DNA from: Paenibacillus lutrae
Lineage (GTDB): Bacteria; Bacillota; Bacilli; Paenibacillales; NBRC-103111
Reading direction: 5' to 3'
DNA: 64,000 nucleotides
NCBI RefSeq assembly: GCF_009757775.1
Contig: NZ_RHLK01000005.1
Location: 969 to 64,968, forward strand
Part shown: positions 1 through 9,287 of the stretch, piece by piece
Position numbering within the stretch: the stretch's first letter is position 1
Layout: each line of letters starts with the position of its first letter
Made by a program: the position numbers and the translations under genes
Notes under the pieces: model-generated
Told to the model about the DNA's origin: nothing
What the model saw: the letters and a program-made list of their open reading frames with translations, nothing else
The model's database searches: none

Positions 1-90
1 AAAGAAAAGCATGGCATGCGATGGACCACCTTGCGAGGACTGCGGAAGGTATCCATGCAGGCGATGCTCGTTTTCGCGTGCATGAACCTC

Positions 91-127
91 AAAAAACTAG
101 CCACCTGGCTTTGGAGAACCGGTGGCT
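91..127 (-). terminator. Candidate rho-independent terminator (minus)
   Basis: Arms AGCCACC/GGTGGCT (99-105 and 121-127) close a 15-base loop. Read on the minus strand, the stem is followed by a run of six T. The nearest minus-strand gene ends at 595 and already has a better terminator, so this one may belong to another transcript or serve as backup. Confidence 0.4.
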
Positions 128-174
128 CAAAACAGAAACTTACTGCATTTTTGAGTTTTTTATTTCTCCAAACA

Positions 175-251
175 AGACAAACTCCTGAGTTCCATTCGGA
201 ACAAAGGAGTTTGTCTGCAATCTGGGACCAGCCTTATAGGCTGGTTTTTCT
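175..251 (+). terminator. Double hairpin terminator (plus)
   Basis: A perfect 12-bp stem (175-186 with 205-216, plus an inner GTTCC/GGAAC pair) is followed by a second hairpin, ACCAGCCT/AGGCTGGT (227-234 with 238-245), that runs into a T-rich tract. Orientation fits the end of a plus-strand transcript entering from the left edge. Confidence 0.6.
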
Positions 252-523
252 TTGTATAAATAAGAATATAAGCATTTCTCTTCCTTAAAGCAAGGGTACC
301 AAGCAGGTAATCCTACCTTCCTCAATTCAGCTAAGTAGACATAAGTGAGCGACATAGCAGCATAAGCCTAAAGAACATGAAGCAACCCTGTATGGCCTAA
401 TCGTTAGATGGGATTACCTAAGGACTCATTCCTTAATTGATCCCGTAATTGCTCCGTACTGATCCGTAATTGAATCCCTCTCGACCGCCCTTGCTTTGTT
501 AGCAGGCCCGGTCTCCTCATACA

Positions 524-560
524 ACACAAAAAAACAAGCTCCACTACAGCTGGGCTTGTT
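524..560 (-). terminator. Terminator of the glgC-stress protein-secreted protein cluster
   Basis: Arms AACAAGC/GCTTGTT (533-539 and 554-560) with a run of T on the minus strand, 35 bases after the stop codon of the secreted protein gene. Confidence 0.7.
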
Positions 561-594
561 CCATTTATGAAAAGGTTACGTATAACCATGTGTT

Positions 595-1218
595 TTATTC
601 GCTGGATTTCGGAAAAAAATGAATAGATTCCAATTGATTCGTTTCCGGGTTAATGAAAAGCTTCAAAACCTGATTATCTTGCGTATAAACAAGGCCATCT
701 TCTGCTGTAAAATAAGGCTCTCCCAGGGCATCTTCGAGTACCTGACGATCATTCTTGTAAACAATGCCATCTACAATAACCTGGTTCTGGTCGGAGCCAA
801 CTTCAACATATTCAATCCCGTACTCACTAACCCCAATGGTGCAATCGGAATAATGCAAAATTTGGGTGTCTCCAAAGAATTCATCCGAACTTTGACGTTC
901 CGGTTGTCCCTTAAGCTTAAGGACTGTATTCAGATCATCCGTTAAGGATATACCGTTAATTTGCTTTAAATCTGGCTTTGCGGCTGTATGAGCCGAGACA
1001 GACTCAACTGTTGATTCAACAACTAACTGCCCACTCTCACTCCCTGAGCCGGGTAAATTCACTGTCCGGACAGCTGAATTCATTGGCGCTGGCGCAAAAT
1101 TGTGCTCGGTAGTCTTTGGGACACTGGTATCCGCGGAAGCAGGCTGCTCTAGCCCTTGTGCTCCGTTAAAGAGCAATATGCCTCCTAACAGTCCAATTGT
1201 TAGTGATTTCCTGTTCAT
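595..1218 (-). CDS. Secreted protein of unknown function
   Basis: Encodes 207 residues. The N-terminus is a typical Sec signal peptide: MNRK, a hydrophobic stretch, then a small-residue region, with likely cleavage near residue 29 (after ASA). The mature part opens with a polar, probably flexible segment to about residue 80. It then has a compact domain with two related stretches, GISLTDDLNTVLKLKGQPE and a later QVLEDALGEPY, each followed by short beta-like segments. This layout recalls YjgB/DUF4309-type secreted proteins of bacilli, but the resemblance is by eye only. The start is chosen for the AGGAGG upstream of ATG. It is the last gene of a minus-strand run behind glgC and the stress protein gene and ends at a good terminator. 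Function is not assigned. Confidence 0.75.
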   Translation of the reverse strand: MNRKSLTIGLLGGILLFNGAQGLEQPASADTSVPKTTEHNFAPAPMNSAVRTVNLPGSGSESGQLVVESTVESVSAHTAAKPDLKQINGISLTDDLNTVLKLKGQPERQSSDEFFGDTQILHYSDCTIGVSEYGIEYVEVGSDQNQVIVDGIVYKNDRQVLEDALGEPYFTAEDGLVYTQDNQVLKLFINPETNQLESIHFFPKSSE

Positions 1219-1319
1219 CCGGGTTCCCTCCTAAGACGTTGTGGTTTTCGGATTGACTGGCCGTCGTTAATTGTTGATCTTCAAGCTGGTTCTTATCTCC
1301 ACTCAAAGCCTCATAGGGA

Positions 1320-1712
1320 TTAAGGAGCCATCCAAGAAGCTGCTGCCGCAGGCTCGTCTGCATACAGCGGATTAAATGCATACGTATCCGTATTTGGCGA
1401 TGCCACTACCACGATACGGCGCCGTGCAATTTCATCCGCATAGTAACCGATTGCCGTACCTGCCAGCCCCAATGAGATAAGCTTGGAGCGGATCGCCGCT
1501 CCTTTGCCGCGGAATATAGTCGCCATCGTATAGCCCATTTGCTCCGCTGAGAAACCGATCCGGCTTGTATAACGGGGCATGAGCATTTGCTCGGTATCGA
1601 CGTTTTCATCTGAAAGAATATGGATACAGTGCGGCTCGCAGCCTGCAGCTTGCAGCTGCCGGATCACTTCGCGAATTTCCTTCTCATTGTCAACTACAAT
1701 AATGGATTGCAT
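1320..1712 (-). CDS. General stress protein 17M-like (YflT family)
   Basis: A 130-residue soluble protein with the general stress protein 17M domain: N-terminal beta strand (QSIIVVDNEKEIREVIRQLQ), an alternating alpha/beta core, and a later strand RRIVVVASP. The start at 1712 is chosen because AAGGAGG precedes that ATG; a longer frame reaching 1796 has no such site and would overlap the end of glgC. It lies 13 bases downstream of glgC and is probably co-transcribed with it. A second family member is at 10770-11207. In B. subtilis relatives are stress induced, but no biochemical role is established. The C-terminal tail is Ala-rich and less conserved in appearance. Confidence 0.8.
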   Translation of the reverse strand: MQSIIVVDNEKEIREVIRQLQAAGCEPHCIHILSDENVDTEQMLMPRYTSRIGFSAEQMGYTMATIFRGKGAAIRSKLISLGLAGTAIGYYADEIARRRIVVVASPNTDTYAFNPLYADEPAAAASWMAP

Positions 1713-1725
1713 TCTTCTTTCCTCC

Positions 1726-2904
1726 TTATCCGATGCGCTCAAGACGAGGCAAGTAAATTTTAGGAAGCTTTTCATTAACCTTGTACATAACTTCATGATC
1801 TCCGACTACACTAATGCTCTCTGCATCAGCTTTACCGACCGTTACTCCATCGCATAGAACACTGCCTTCGCCGATAATAGCTTTGTGCAGCTTAACGTTA
1901 TTCCCGATTCTGACATTCGGCATGATAACACAATCCGTCAACACACTGCCTTTACCGATGTAAACGCCATGGGAGACCACAGAATGGTTTACACTGCCGT
2001 ACACTGCACAGTTCTCACTGATCAGCGAGCTGTCTACCCGGGCTGCACGGTCAATATGCGGCTGCACATTCGCGATCTGCGCCGTGTACATCGGCCAGTC
2101 AATTTCACTTTGAAGCGGGGACTCATGGAGCAGATCCATTTGTGCCTGCCACAAGCTATCGATTGTACCGACATCTTTCCAATATCCTTCATAAGAGAAG
2201 GTATGAACGAATGCACCTTCTTCTACCATCATAGGAATGACGTCTTTACCGAAATCATGGGAAGAAATTTCAGCTGCATCATCACGCTCAAGCACTTTCT
2301 TCAAGAAATCCCAGTTGAATACGTAAATGCCCATGGAAGCCAAATTGCTCTTGGGTTGAGCTGGTTTTTCCTCAAATTCAACCACACGGCCTGTTTCATC
2401 CGCATTCATAATGCCGAAGCGGCTTGCTTCATCCCAACCTACCGGTTTAACCGCGATTGTAGCTTCAGATCCGCGTTCTTTGTGCTGACGAATCATCTCG
2501 CTGTAATCCATTTGATAAATATGATCACCCGATAAAACGACGACAAATTCAGGATCGTGTTTCTCAATAAAATGACGATTCTGATATACGGCATTCGCAG
2601 TGCCTGTATATTCGTTTCCTACAACATGTTCCTGATCGGAACAAAGTAATTCAATACTGCCTTTGTCAGGTTCATTTAGCCATGCCGTTCCATTTCCAAT
2701 ATGTTGATGTAGAGACTCCGGTTTGTATTGGGTAACGACGCCGATCGTGTCAATTCCGGAATTACGGCAATTACTCAGTGCATAATCGATCATCCGATAT
2801 TTACCTGCAAAATGTACAGCGGGCTTGGCCGTATTATGGGTAAGAGCTCCCAACCGGCGTCCTTCGCCTCCTGCTAATAATAGGGCTACACTTTCTTTTC
2901 TCAT
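1726..2904 (-). CDS. glgC: Glucose-1-phosphate adenylyltransferase
   Basis: Makes ADP-glucose from glucose-1-phosphate and ATP, the committed step of bacterial glycogen synthesis, in the cytoplasm. Visible signatures: the nucleotide-binding loop LLAGGEGRRLG at the N-terminus, KYRMIDYALSN, LSGDHIYQMDY, VVEFEEKP, and GYWKDVGTIDSLWQA, followed by a C-terminal left-handed beta-helix region (about residues 285-390). Length (392 residues) is normal for the family. The start at 2904 gives the best spacing (8 bases) from AGGTG; in-frame ATGs at 2910 and 2928 are alternatives. No glgB, glgD, glgA or glgP gene lies next to it, so the glycogen genes appear scattered. It leads a short minus-strand cluster with a stress protein and a secreted protein. 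Confidence 0.93.
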   Translation of the reverse strand: MRKESVALLLAGGEGRRLGALTHNTAKPAVHFAGKYRMIDYALSNCRNSGIDTIGVVTQYKPESLHQHIGNGTAWLNEPDKGSIELLCSDQEHVVGNEYTGTANAVYQNRHFIEKHDPEFVVVLSGDHIYQMDYSEMIRQHKERGSEATIAVKPVGWDEASRFGIMNADETGRVVEFEEKPAQPKSNLASMGIYVFNWDFLKKVLERDDAAEISSHDFGKDVIPMMVEEGAFVHTFSYEGYWKDVGTIDSLWQAQMDLLHESPLQSEIDWPMYTAQIANVQPHIDRAARVDSSLISENCAVYGSVNHSVVSHGVYIGKGSVLTDCVIMPNVRIGNNVKLHKAIIGEGSVLCDGVTVGKADAESISVVGDHEVMYKVNEKLPKIYLPRLERIG

Positions 2905-2947
2905 CTTCATTTCACCTGTCCCTTTCATAGTTGTCATTTCTCATATC

Positions 2948-2977
2948 TCTATAGGCAATTATTTCACTAATTGTTAA
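2948..2977 (-). promoter_or_regulatory. Candidate glgC promoter
   Basis: On the minus strand TTAACA (2972-2977) and TATAGA (2948-2953) are 18 bases apart, about 40 bases before the glgC start. A 12-bp perfect palindrome, GTTTCATGAAAC (2984-2995), sits just upstream of the -35 element and could be an operator. Confidence 0.4.
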
Positions 2978-2995
2978 TCATACGTTTCATGAAAC

Positions 2996-3253
2996 TTGTC
3001 TAAACATTAAATACCCCGTGCCGCGGAATTGTAATCATCTTATGCCTAAATTCATTGTAAAATTTCGTATTTCATGCACAAAAAATTCAGGAGGCGCTGT
3101 GTTTGTAGAATCCCCGAAAGTCTGAAATTGCAACCTGACCGGCTGCATCAAGGATACTGGAACCGGAGCCTTTATCTTCCGATCCCCCTTTGTCAGGACT
3201 TTCAGCCGGCCCAAGGAATCAGATAAATAGCGCCGGTAGTCTCTAATTGCCCA
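2996..3253. other. Intergenic stretch before glgC with an unexplained open frame
   Basis: No annotated gene. On the minus strand one frame stays open from inside the preceding terminator (about 3260) to a TGA near 3036, about 70 codons with plausible composition but no good start or ribosome binding site. It may be a gene remnant or chance. Confidence 0.3.
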
Positions 3254-3296
3254 ATAAAAAAAGCTTTGCAGCCGTATTGCTACGGCTGCAAAGCTT
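3254..3296 (-). terminator. Strong terminator after the signalling cluster
   Basis: A perfect 16-bp stem (3261-3276 with 3281-3296, loop TTGC) followed by seven T on the minus strand. It lies 17 bases after the stop codon of the receiver-histidine kinase gene and closes the four-gene signalling cluster. Confidence 0.9.
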
Positions 3297-3312
3297 GATA
3301 CGAAACAACAGG

Positions 3313-4503
3313 TTAGGATGCCAGCAACTCCTCCACCTGAATGGTGAAAATGAATTCGGTCCCCTGGCCTTCTTCAGAATGAACTTCTATAGATCCCGAC
3401 ATTAATTCAACCAGATTTTGGCAGATCACCAACCCCAGGCCAGTACCTCCGTATTTTCTGGTCATGGAGGAATCCACCTGTGTAAAAGGCTGGAATAACC
3501 GGTTTCTTTTCTCAACCGGTATTCCTATACCTGTATCCCTAACACTGAACTGTAGCAAGAGCTTGGAACCCTCCAGTGAATGATTGTCAATCCTGGATAC
3601 GTGAACCGTAATGTCGCCATCCTCTGTAAATTTAACCGCGTTCCCGATTAAGTTGATGAGGACTTGGCGGAGCTTCATCTCATCTCCTATCAGATGTTCC
3701 GGCACTCCCGGTTCAATAACTCTTTTCAAATTCAAATCTTTCTTCCGGCATTCTCCATAGAACAGATCCATTGTCTCCTCCATGCAAACCGCAAGGTCAA
3801 AGGGCTCTACGCTCATTTCCATTTTGGAAGATTCCAGCTTAGTAAAGTCCAGAATCTGATTGATAATATGAAGAAGTGCAGCGCCGCTGCGGCTGATCGT
3901 GTCCGCATATTCCCGCTGCTCTTCGTTGAGTTCGGTCTCCAGCAGAAGATCCGTCATGGCCATTACCCCATTCATCGGGGTACGGATCTCATGGCTCATT
4001 AGAGCCAAAAATTCGGATTTCGCCCGGTTAGCTGACTCTGCCGCTTCTTTGGCATTCAGAAGCTCCTGGGTACGCATGTTAAGCAGTTGAGACTGATGCT
4101 GCAGCTTCTTCTGGACCAGGAACAAATTAACGAAGCCCTCAATCTTGGCTTTGAGTGTATGTGGAACAAAAGGTTTAACGATGTAATCGATCGCGCCTAC
4201 CGAATATGCCGTAAACACGTGCTCCTTTTCATGGGAGGCCGCCGTGATAAAAATGATCGGAATATCCTTGGATTTCTCCCGCGATTTGATCCATTTGGCG
4301 GTTTCGAAGCCGTCCATTCCCGGCATTTGGACATCGAGTACGATTACCGCGAAATCATCATGCAGCAGACACCGGAGAGCTTCCTCACCGGAGCCTGCTT
4401 TGACCAGATGGTAATTCTCCTCCGCAAGAACCGCTTCTAGAGCAAGCAGATTCTCTGGCTGATCATCCACCATCAGAATTTTAATCGGTTCGTCCAAATT
4501 CAA
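3313..4503 (-). CDS. Receiver-histidine kinase hybrid
   Basis: A 396-residue soluble two-component protein. Residues about 7-125 are a receiver domain with the acidic pair D13/D14, phosphoacceptor D57 ([11 protein letters not shown]) and K110. A short coiled coil (about 130-160) joins it to a HisKA domain with H171 in SHEIRTP. A HATPase_c domain follows, with N box ([16 protein letters not shown]), DTGIGIP, and GGTGLGL. There is no membrane segment, so it receives its signal through the receiver domain, probably by phosphotransfer from another kinase. It is the last gene of the cluster that also holds CheR, the large hybrid kinase and the receiver-phosphatase. Which kinase feeds it and its target are not visible. 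Confidence 0.9.
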   Translation of the reverse strand: MNLDEPIKILMVDDQPENLLALEAVLAEENYHLVKAGSGEEALRCLLHDDFAVIVLDVQMPGMDGFETAKWIKSREKSKDIPIIFITAASHEKEHVFTAYSVGAIDYIVKPFVPHTLKAKIEGFVNLFLVQKKLQHQSQLLNMRTQELLNAKEAAESANRAKSEFLALMSHEIRTPMNGVMAMTDLLLETELNEEQREYADTISRSGAALLHIINQILDFTKLESSKMEMSVEPFDLAVCMEETMDLFYGECRKKDLNLKRVIEPGVPEHLIGDEMKLRQVLINLIGNAVKFTEDGDITVHVSRIDNHSLEGSKLLLQFSVRDTGIGIPVEKRNRLFQPFTQVDSSMTRKYGGTGLGLVICQNLVELMSGSIEVHSEEGQGTEFIFTIQVEELLAS

Positions 4504-4549
4504 TTTAAGAAACCCCTTCCTCCAAGTCGTCTCCTCATCCTATGCAGCG

Positions 4550-5416
4550 TCACTGCACCTTCCGGTAAATCTTGTTGGCTGTACTGACGGCTTCGTACGC
4601 GGACGCATGCTTGGTGAAAGTGATCGTTTCTTTATCGCCCAGAACCAGAAAACCAGATAGACTTAAGCTTCCGTAAATCAGACTATGCACTTGGTTTTGC
4701 AGTTGAGTGTTAAAGTAGATGAGCACATTTCTACATAAGATCACATGAAATTCGTTGAATGACCGATCCGTGACCAGATTATGCTGGGCAAATACGATGT
4801 TGTCCCGTAAAAAAGGTTGAAACGTTACTGAATCCTTCGAGGCCGCGTAGTACTTCGAGAAGGCTTCCTTGCCTCCAGCCTGCAAGTAGTTCCTCGTATA
4901 GTCCTTCATATTACGGAGCGGATAGATCCCTTTCTCCGCTTTCTTGAGTACCTCTTCATTGATATCCGTCGCATAGATGCGCGTGCGGTCATATAATCCT
5001 TCTTCATGTAGAAGGATCGCCATGGAGTATACTTCCTCACCCGTTGCACAGCCCGCATGCCAGATGCGTATAGCGGGGTACTTCCGAAGCATCGGAACTA
5101 CATCCTGTCGGAAGGAAGTGAAAACCTCGGGATCACGAAACATCTCGGTAACATGGATAACGAGATCCGACAGCAGCCTTTCGAGGCATTCGCGATCATG
5201 CAGCACTCTCTCCTGGAGGCCGGACACCGTAGCCAGCTTCTCCGCTAAGATACGGTGCCAGATCCTTCTGCGGATAGACGGATAAGAATAATTGCGAAAA
5301 TCATAACCATATATTCGAAAAATACCTTCAAGCAGCAGATTAATCTCAATGCGTTCATGTTCAGCTTGAAGTCCTGAAAGTACGGGCAGTTGATCCAGGT
5401 TCGTAAAGGAATCCAT
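4550..5416 (-). CDS. CheR-type protein methyltransferase
   Basis: A 288-residue CheR family S-adenosylmethionine-dependent methyltransferase. In chemotaxis these enzymes methylate glutamates of receptor proteins. Seen here: an N-terminal helical CheR_N region, then the methyltransferase core with WHAGCATGEEVYS (the SAM-binding GCATGEE motif), IYATDINEEVL, and ILCRNVLIYF. The start at 5416 follows GGAGGAGAGGG; the frame could extend to 5461 without such a site. The genes on either side encode histidine kinases, and no cheB, cheA or chemoreceptor gene is nearby. It may therefore act on the membrane-bound sensor encoded next door, whose N-terminal part resembles a chemoreceptor. That is inference from context. 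Confidence 0.88.
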   Translation of the reverse strand: MDSFTNLDQLPVLSGLQAEHERIEINLLLEGIFRIYGYDFRNYSYPSIRRRIWHRILAEKLATVSGLQERVLHDRECLERLLSDLVIHVTEMFRDPEVFTSFRQDVVPMLRKYPAIRIWHAGCATGEEVYSMAILLHEEGLYDRTRIYATDINEEVLKKAEKGIYPLRNMKDYTRNYLQAGGKEAFSKYYAASKDSVTFQPFLRDNIVFAQHNLVTDRSFNEFHVILCRNVLIYFNTQLQNQVHSLIYGSLSLSGFLVLGDKETITFTKHASAYEAVSTANKIYRKVQ

Positions 5417-5497
5417 TGTTTCTCTCCCTCTCCTCCGAAAAGATCTTGCTGAACTTATCATCTGTCCTATTCAGAGGTTTCGCATTTGTTCCTACTC

Positions 5498-8400
5498 TTA
5501 TTTAAACAACCAAACGCGAATTAGAGACATCAATTGATCATTATTTATTGGTTTCGTAATATAATCCGATGCTCCCGCGGCAATACACTTCTCGCGGTCG
5601 TCCCGCATAGCTTTGGCTGTCAGTGCAATAATCGGCAAATGATCAAAGTGCGGCATATTGCGGATTTCACGCATAGCTTCGTATCCGTCCATCTCCGGCA
5701 TCATAATATCCATCAGCACAAGATCGATATCCGGCTCTCTGTCCAGGATGGACAAAGCCTGCCGTCCCGTTTCTGCAAACAGGACTTTCATGTTGTATCC
5801 TTCAAGCAGATTGGACAGGGCGAATACGTTGCGAATGTCGTCATCAACCAGAAGCACTTTCTTTCCTGAGAACACAGCTTCACTGCTGTGAAGACGCTGC
5901 AGAATCTGCTTCTTCTCCTCAGGGAGCCCGTCTTCCACCCGATGCAGGAAGAGAGCTGTCTCATCCAGAAGGCGTTCAGGCGACTTTACATTCTTGATAA
6001 TAATCGATTCGGCATATTTCTTGAGCCGCATTTCATCTTTCTTATCATATTCCTTCTGAGTATACATCACAATCGGCAAACGGCGAAGATTCTCGTCGCC
6101 CTTAATTTGATCCAGCAGGTCAAACGCCGTTTTATCTGCGAGTCCCACGTCAAGCACCATGCAGTCAAAGTGCTGCTCCTGCAGCTTCTCCATGGCTTCA
6201 TCCGCACTGGACACAACGTCAATGATAACATCATCGTGACGGATCAACTCAATGAGATTATTAATCTCGACAGGATCGTCCTCCACCAGAAGCAGCTTGC
6301 GCAGACTCTGATCAATAAACCCTTCCAAATCACTGAATGCCTGCTCAAGCAGGTCTTTGCTGGAAGGCTTGCGCATATAGGCGATAGCCCCCATCGATAA
6401 ACCTTGATGAACCTCATCTACCACGGACATCACATGTACCGGAATATGGCGGGTATCCGCATTATTCTTAAGCTGCACAAGGATGGACCAGCCGTCAACA
6501 ATCGGCAGCTGGATATCCAGCAGAATACCGTCCGGCTTATACTCTCTTGCCATCTGGAGGCCAATATCGCCCTGCATGGCAACGAGCACTTTGAATCCGC
6601 GGTTGCGGGCCATATCTACAAGCACCTGGACAAAGTGGACATCATCCTCAACGATCAGCAGAACTTTGTCGCTTTCTTCTATCGTACCCCGGTCATCCTC
6701 TACTTCACGCTGAGAAGACTTAGAAGCCGGCTTCGGCGGTTTGGGCATCGGGATGGATAATGGCTGCGCCTGTGAAGTCCGTTGGCCTTCGTTCTCACTG
6801 CCGAAAGCTTCCTGCTGTTCTTGACCTGCTGCTGCCGCTTCACGCGTACCCCCGAGACGTTCCGAGACCTGACGGTTCGGAATAAAGAGAGTAAAGGTGC
6901 TGCCTTCGCCTTCGCGGCTGCAAATTTCAATGTTGCCCCCAAGCAGGGAAGCGAGCTGTCTGCTGATGGATAAGCCCAGGCCTGTTCCGCCGAACTGGCG
7001 GCTGGTTGTGCCGTCGGCCTGCTGGAAGGCCTCGAAGATCAGCAGCTGCTTTTCTTCCGGAATACCTATGCCGGTATCTTTTACCGAGAAGGCAATCTGA
7101 GACTCGCCCTCATCTACAGGATACACATGCAGAAGCACGCTGCCCTGAGATGTAAACTTGAACGCATTTGACAGCAAATTGCGAAGAATTTGTTCCAATC
7201 TCATGTTATCCGTGTACAGCATTCTCGGAACTTGGCTGTCCAGCTTCACTTCGAAGCCAAGCCCCTTCTTACGGGCAATTTGATCGAATGACCGTTCGAT
7301 CGTTTCCATAACTTCCGGAAGAAGCACATATTCCGTCTGGATGTCGATTTTCCCGGCTTCCACCTTGGATAAATCGAGTACGTCGTTAATCAGTTTGAGC
7401 AAATCTGAACCGGAGGAATGAATCGTATCGGCATATTCCACCTGTTTGCTCTTCAGATTTCCTTCCTTATTCTCCGCAAGCATTTGGGAAAGAATAAGCA
7501 TACTGTTCAAAGGAGTCCGCAGTTCATGCGACATATTGGCCAGGAATTCAGATTTGTACCGGGATGCCATTGCCAGCTCAAAGGCCTGCTTCTCAATGGC
7601 TTCCTTCGCTTCTTCAATCTGGCGATTCGCAAGCTCCGTTTCCTGAACCTGAATTTCGAGCTGCTTGGTCTTGCGAAGCAGTTCGGAATTGTTCTGTTCA
7701 AGCTCCTCCTGCTGGGATTGAAGCAGTTCTTCGGAAGCTTTGAGCGCTTTGGTCTGCTCTTCGAGCTTTTCGTTAGACGTGCGAAGTTCTTCCTGCTGAG
7801 AGATAAGTTCCTCGGACTGGCTCTGCAGCTCCTCTGTCAGAGCTTGGGACATCCGCAGAAGTTCCTCAACCCGTTCACGCGAACGGATCCGGGAAACGGA
7901 TACCGCCAGATTCTCGCTCAACTGTTCCAGCAAGTTTATTTGTCCTTCGCTGAGCTTCTTGAGACCCGCAAACTCGACAACGGCACAAATTTCATCATCA
8001 GCTTCAACAGGTTCTACAATCAAATATTTAGCATCCAATTGTCCGAAAGAAGAACGGATCATCACTTGCTGGTCCACTTCTTCTTCTATAAGAATACGCT
8101 GGCCGTCTGAGGCAACCTGCCCCACCAAGCCTTGACCGAGTGCAAACTCTTCGGCAGGATTGCTATCCGTATCTCCATCAAAAGCATAAGAAGCAGCGAG
8201 CACAAGACTGGAACGCATGCCTTCTCTCTCCAGCAAGTAGACGCTCCCGTAAGAGGCGCCGATCATCCGGGCGCTTTGGGTCACGAAGCTTTTGGTCAGT
8301 TCGTGCATATTGGTCTGATCCTGAAGGAGCACGCTCATATTGGCGACATTGGACTTCAGCCAAGCCTGCTCTTCATTGATTTTACTAAGCGCTCTTTCAT

Positions 8401-9190
8401 TGCCCATCAGTGTTTCCAATCCGTCCGCCATGCCGTTGAAAACATCCGCCACCTTACCGAATTCATCCGTCGTTGTGACTTCAATGCGGTAACCGGGATC
8501 GAATTTGCCGTTAGCAAAACCTTGAATCATCCGGGTCAGCAAAGCAAGTCCTCTAGACAAACTGCGGATAATCCAGTACATGACGCCCAGACCGATGATC
8601 AGGGCAGCTATCGTGATAAGAGCAGTGAACATTAATGTCTGGCTGTTGGAGCTTCGGAATTCATTAACCCCGCTTACTACACTATCATTGTGATAATCCG
8701 TTATCTGATCCAGATTCGCAATAACCTGATCCTGATAGAGTACTCCGGTGGCATTACGCAGCTTATTAGCCGCTTCCACATTTCCCTGTTTGTATAATTC
8801 CAAAGCCTGGTTAACATAATTGGTAAATTTCTCCCCGTTCTGGGAGGTGGTGTAGGCAAGTTGCTTTTCCGCATCTGTCTTTGTATTGGCAAGGAGCTGT
8901 GCAATTCCTTGATTTAATTGTTCGAGATAGAGCAGTGACTTTTCTACATTGTCCTTGGCTCCCGGCATATTGGGGTCGGGATTGAGCAGAAGATTGGCCA
9001 TATACTTGGAAATTGTGTTTACATCAGATCTCGCGCTGTAGGCAAGACGGACTTTCTCGTAGCGCTTCACAAACATCTCGTCCATGCTCTCATTAACGGC
9101 ACTGAGGCGCGACATTCCCAAGCCAGCCAGTACGAACATGAGAACAAGCAGCAGACCGAAGCCAGTCATTAGTTTCGTTGATATTTTCAT
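5498..9190 (-). CDS. Large hybrid sensor histidine kinase with three receivers
   Basis: 1230 residues. An N-terminal membrane helix (about 8-28), an extracytoplasmic four-helix-bundle-like region to about 185, and a second membrane helix (about 188-212) resemble a chemoreceptor sensor module. Then come a HAMP domain (to about 265), a GAF domain (about 290-440) and a long coiled coil (about 440-545). HisKA follows with H555 in MSHELRTPLNS, then HATPase_c with GGTGLGLSIS, a polar linker, and three receiver domains with phosphoacceptors D892, D1014 and D1161. The middle receiver lacks the usual Pro after its Asp. It is flanked by the receiver-PP2C gene upstream and cheR downstream, all on the minus strand, so phosphoryl groups could pass to several partners. 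The signal sensed is unknown. Homologous multi-receiver kinases are common in Paenibacillus. Confidence 0.93.
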   Translation of the reverse strand: MKISTKLMTGFGLLLVLMFVLAGLGMSRLSAVNESMDEMFVKRYEKVRLAYSARSDVNTISKYMANLLLNPDPNMPGAKDNVEKSLLYLEQLNQGIAQLLANTKTDAEKQLAYTTSQNGEKFTNYVNQALELYKQGNVEAANKLRNATGVLYQDQVIANLDQITDYHNDSVVSGVNEFRSSNSQTLMFTALITIAALIIGLGVMYWIIRSLSRGLALLTRMIQGFANGKFDPGYRIEVTTTDEFGKVADVFNGMADGLETLMGNERALSKINEEQAWLKSNVANMSVLLQDQTNMHELTKSFVTQSARMIGASYGSVYLLEREGMRSSLVLAASYAFDGDTDSNPAEEFALGQGLVGQVASDGQRILIEEEVDQQVMIRSSFGQLDAKYLIVEPVEADDEICAVVEFAGLKKLSEGQINLLEQLSENLAVSVSRIRSRERVEELLRMSQALTEELQSQSEELISQQEELRTSNEKLEEQTKALKASEELLQSQQEELEQNNSELLRKTKQLEIQVQETELANRQIEEAKEAIEKQAFELAMASRYKSEFLANMSHELRTPLNSMLILSQMLAENKEGNLKSKQVEYADTIHSSGSDLLKLINDVLDLSKVEAGKIDIQTEYVLLPEVMETIERSFDQIARKKGLGFEVKLDSQVPRMLYTDNMRLEQILRNLLSNAFKFTSQGSVLLHVYPVDEGESQIAFSVKDTGIGIPEEKQLLIFEAFQQADGTTSRQFGGTGLGLSISRQLASLLGGNIEICSREGEGSTFTLFIPNRQVSERLGGTREAAAAGQEQQEAFGSENEGQRTSQAQPLSIPMPKPPKPASKSSQREVEDDRGTIEESDKVLLIVEDDVHFVQVLVDMARNRGFKVLVAMQGDIGLQMAREYKPDGILLDIQLPIVDGWSILVQLKNNADTRHIPVHVMSVVDEVHQGLSMGAIAYMRKPSSKDLLEQAFSDLEGFIDQSLRKLLLVEDDPVEINNLIELIRHDDVIIDVVSSADEAMEKLQEQHFDCMVLDVGLADKTAFDLLDQIKGDENLRRLPIVMYTQKEYDKKDEMRLKKYAESIIIKNVKSPERLLDETALFLHRVEDGLPEEKKQILQRLHSSEAVFSGKKVLLVDDDIRNVFALSNLLEGYNMKVLFAETGRQALSILDREPDIDLVLMDIMMPEMDGYEAMREIRNMPHFDHLPIIALTAKAMRDDREKCIAAGASDYITKPINNDQLMSLIRVWLFK

Positions 9191-9232
9191 ATTTGCTTCT
9201 CTTCTCCCCTTTGGTCTTCTCTATAGAATGAA

Positions 9233-9276
9233 GAGGCGAGGGTGAGGTTCGATTTCTCTACTCAGCATCTCGCCTC
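9233..9276 (-). other. Intercistronic hairpin inside the signalling cluster
   Basis: Perfect 8-bp arms GAGGCGAG/CTCGCCTC (9233-9240 and 9269-9276) with an inner TGAG/CTCA pair, between the phosphatase and the large kinase gene. It has no T tract on the minus strand, so it looks more like an RNA processing or stability element than a terminator. Confidence 0.4.
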
Positions 9277-9287
9277 GACAAGGCACT

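Larger units (their letters stand above)
1..594. other. Left-edge stretch with no confident gene
   Basis: No convincing complete gene is seen. From the left edge to a stop at 83-85 on the plus strand there is an open frame encoding a short cysteine-rich tail (five Cys, with two C-x2-C pairs). It could be the C-terminus of a gene lying mostly outside the window, but the minus strand is open there too, so this is unresolved. The rest holds three hairpin terminators, listed separately, and an imperfect direct repeat of about 11 bases near 438-471. Confidence 0.4.

Noticed and set aside
16-288. 90-codon plus-strand open frame at the left edge
   Set aside because: It runs through two hairpins of the intergenic stretch, has no ribosome binding site and looks random.
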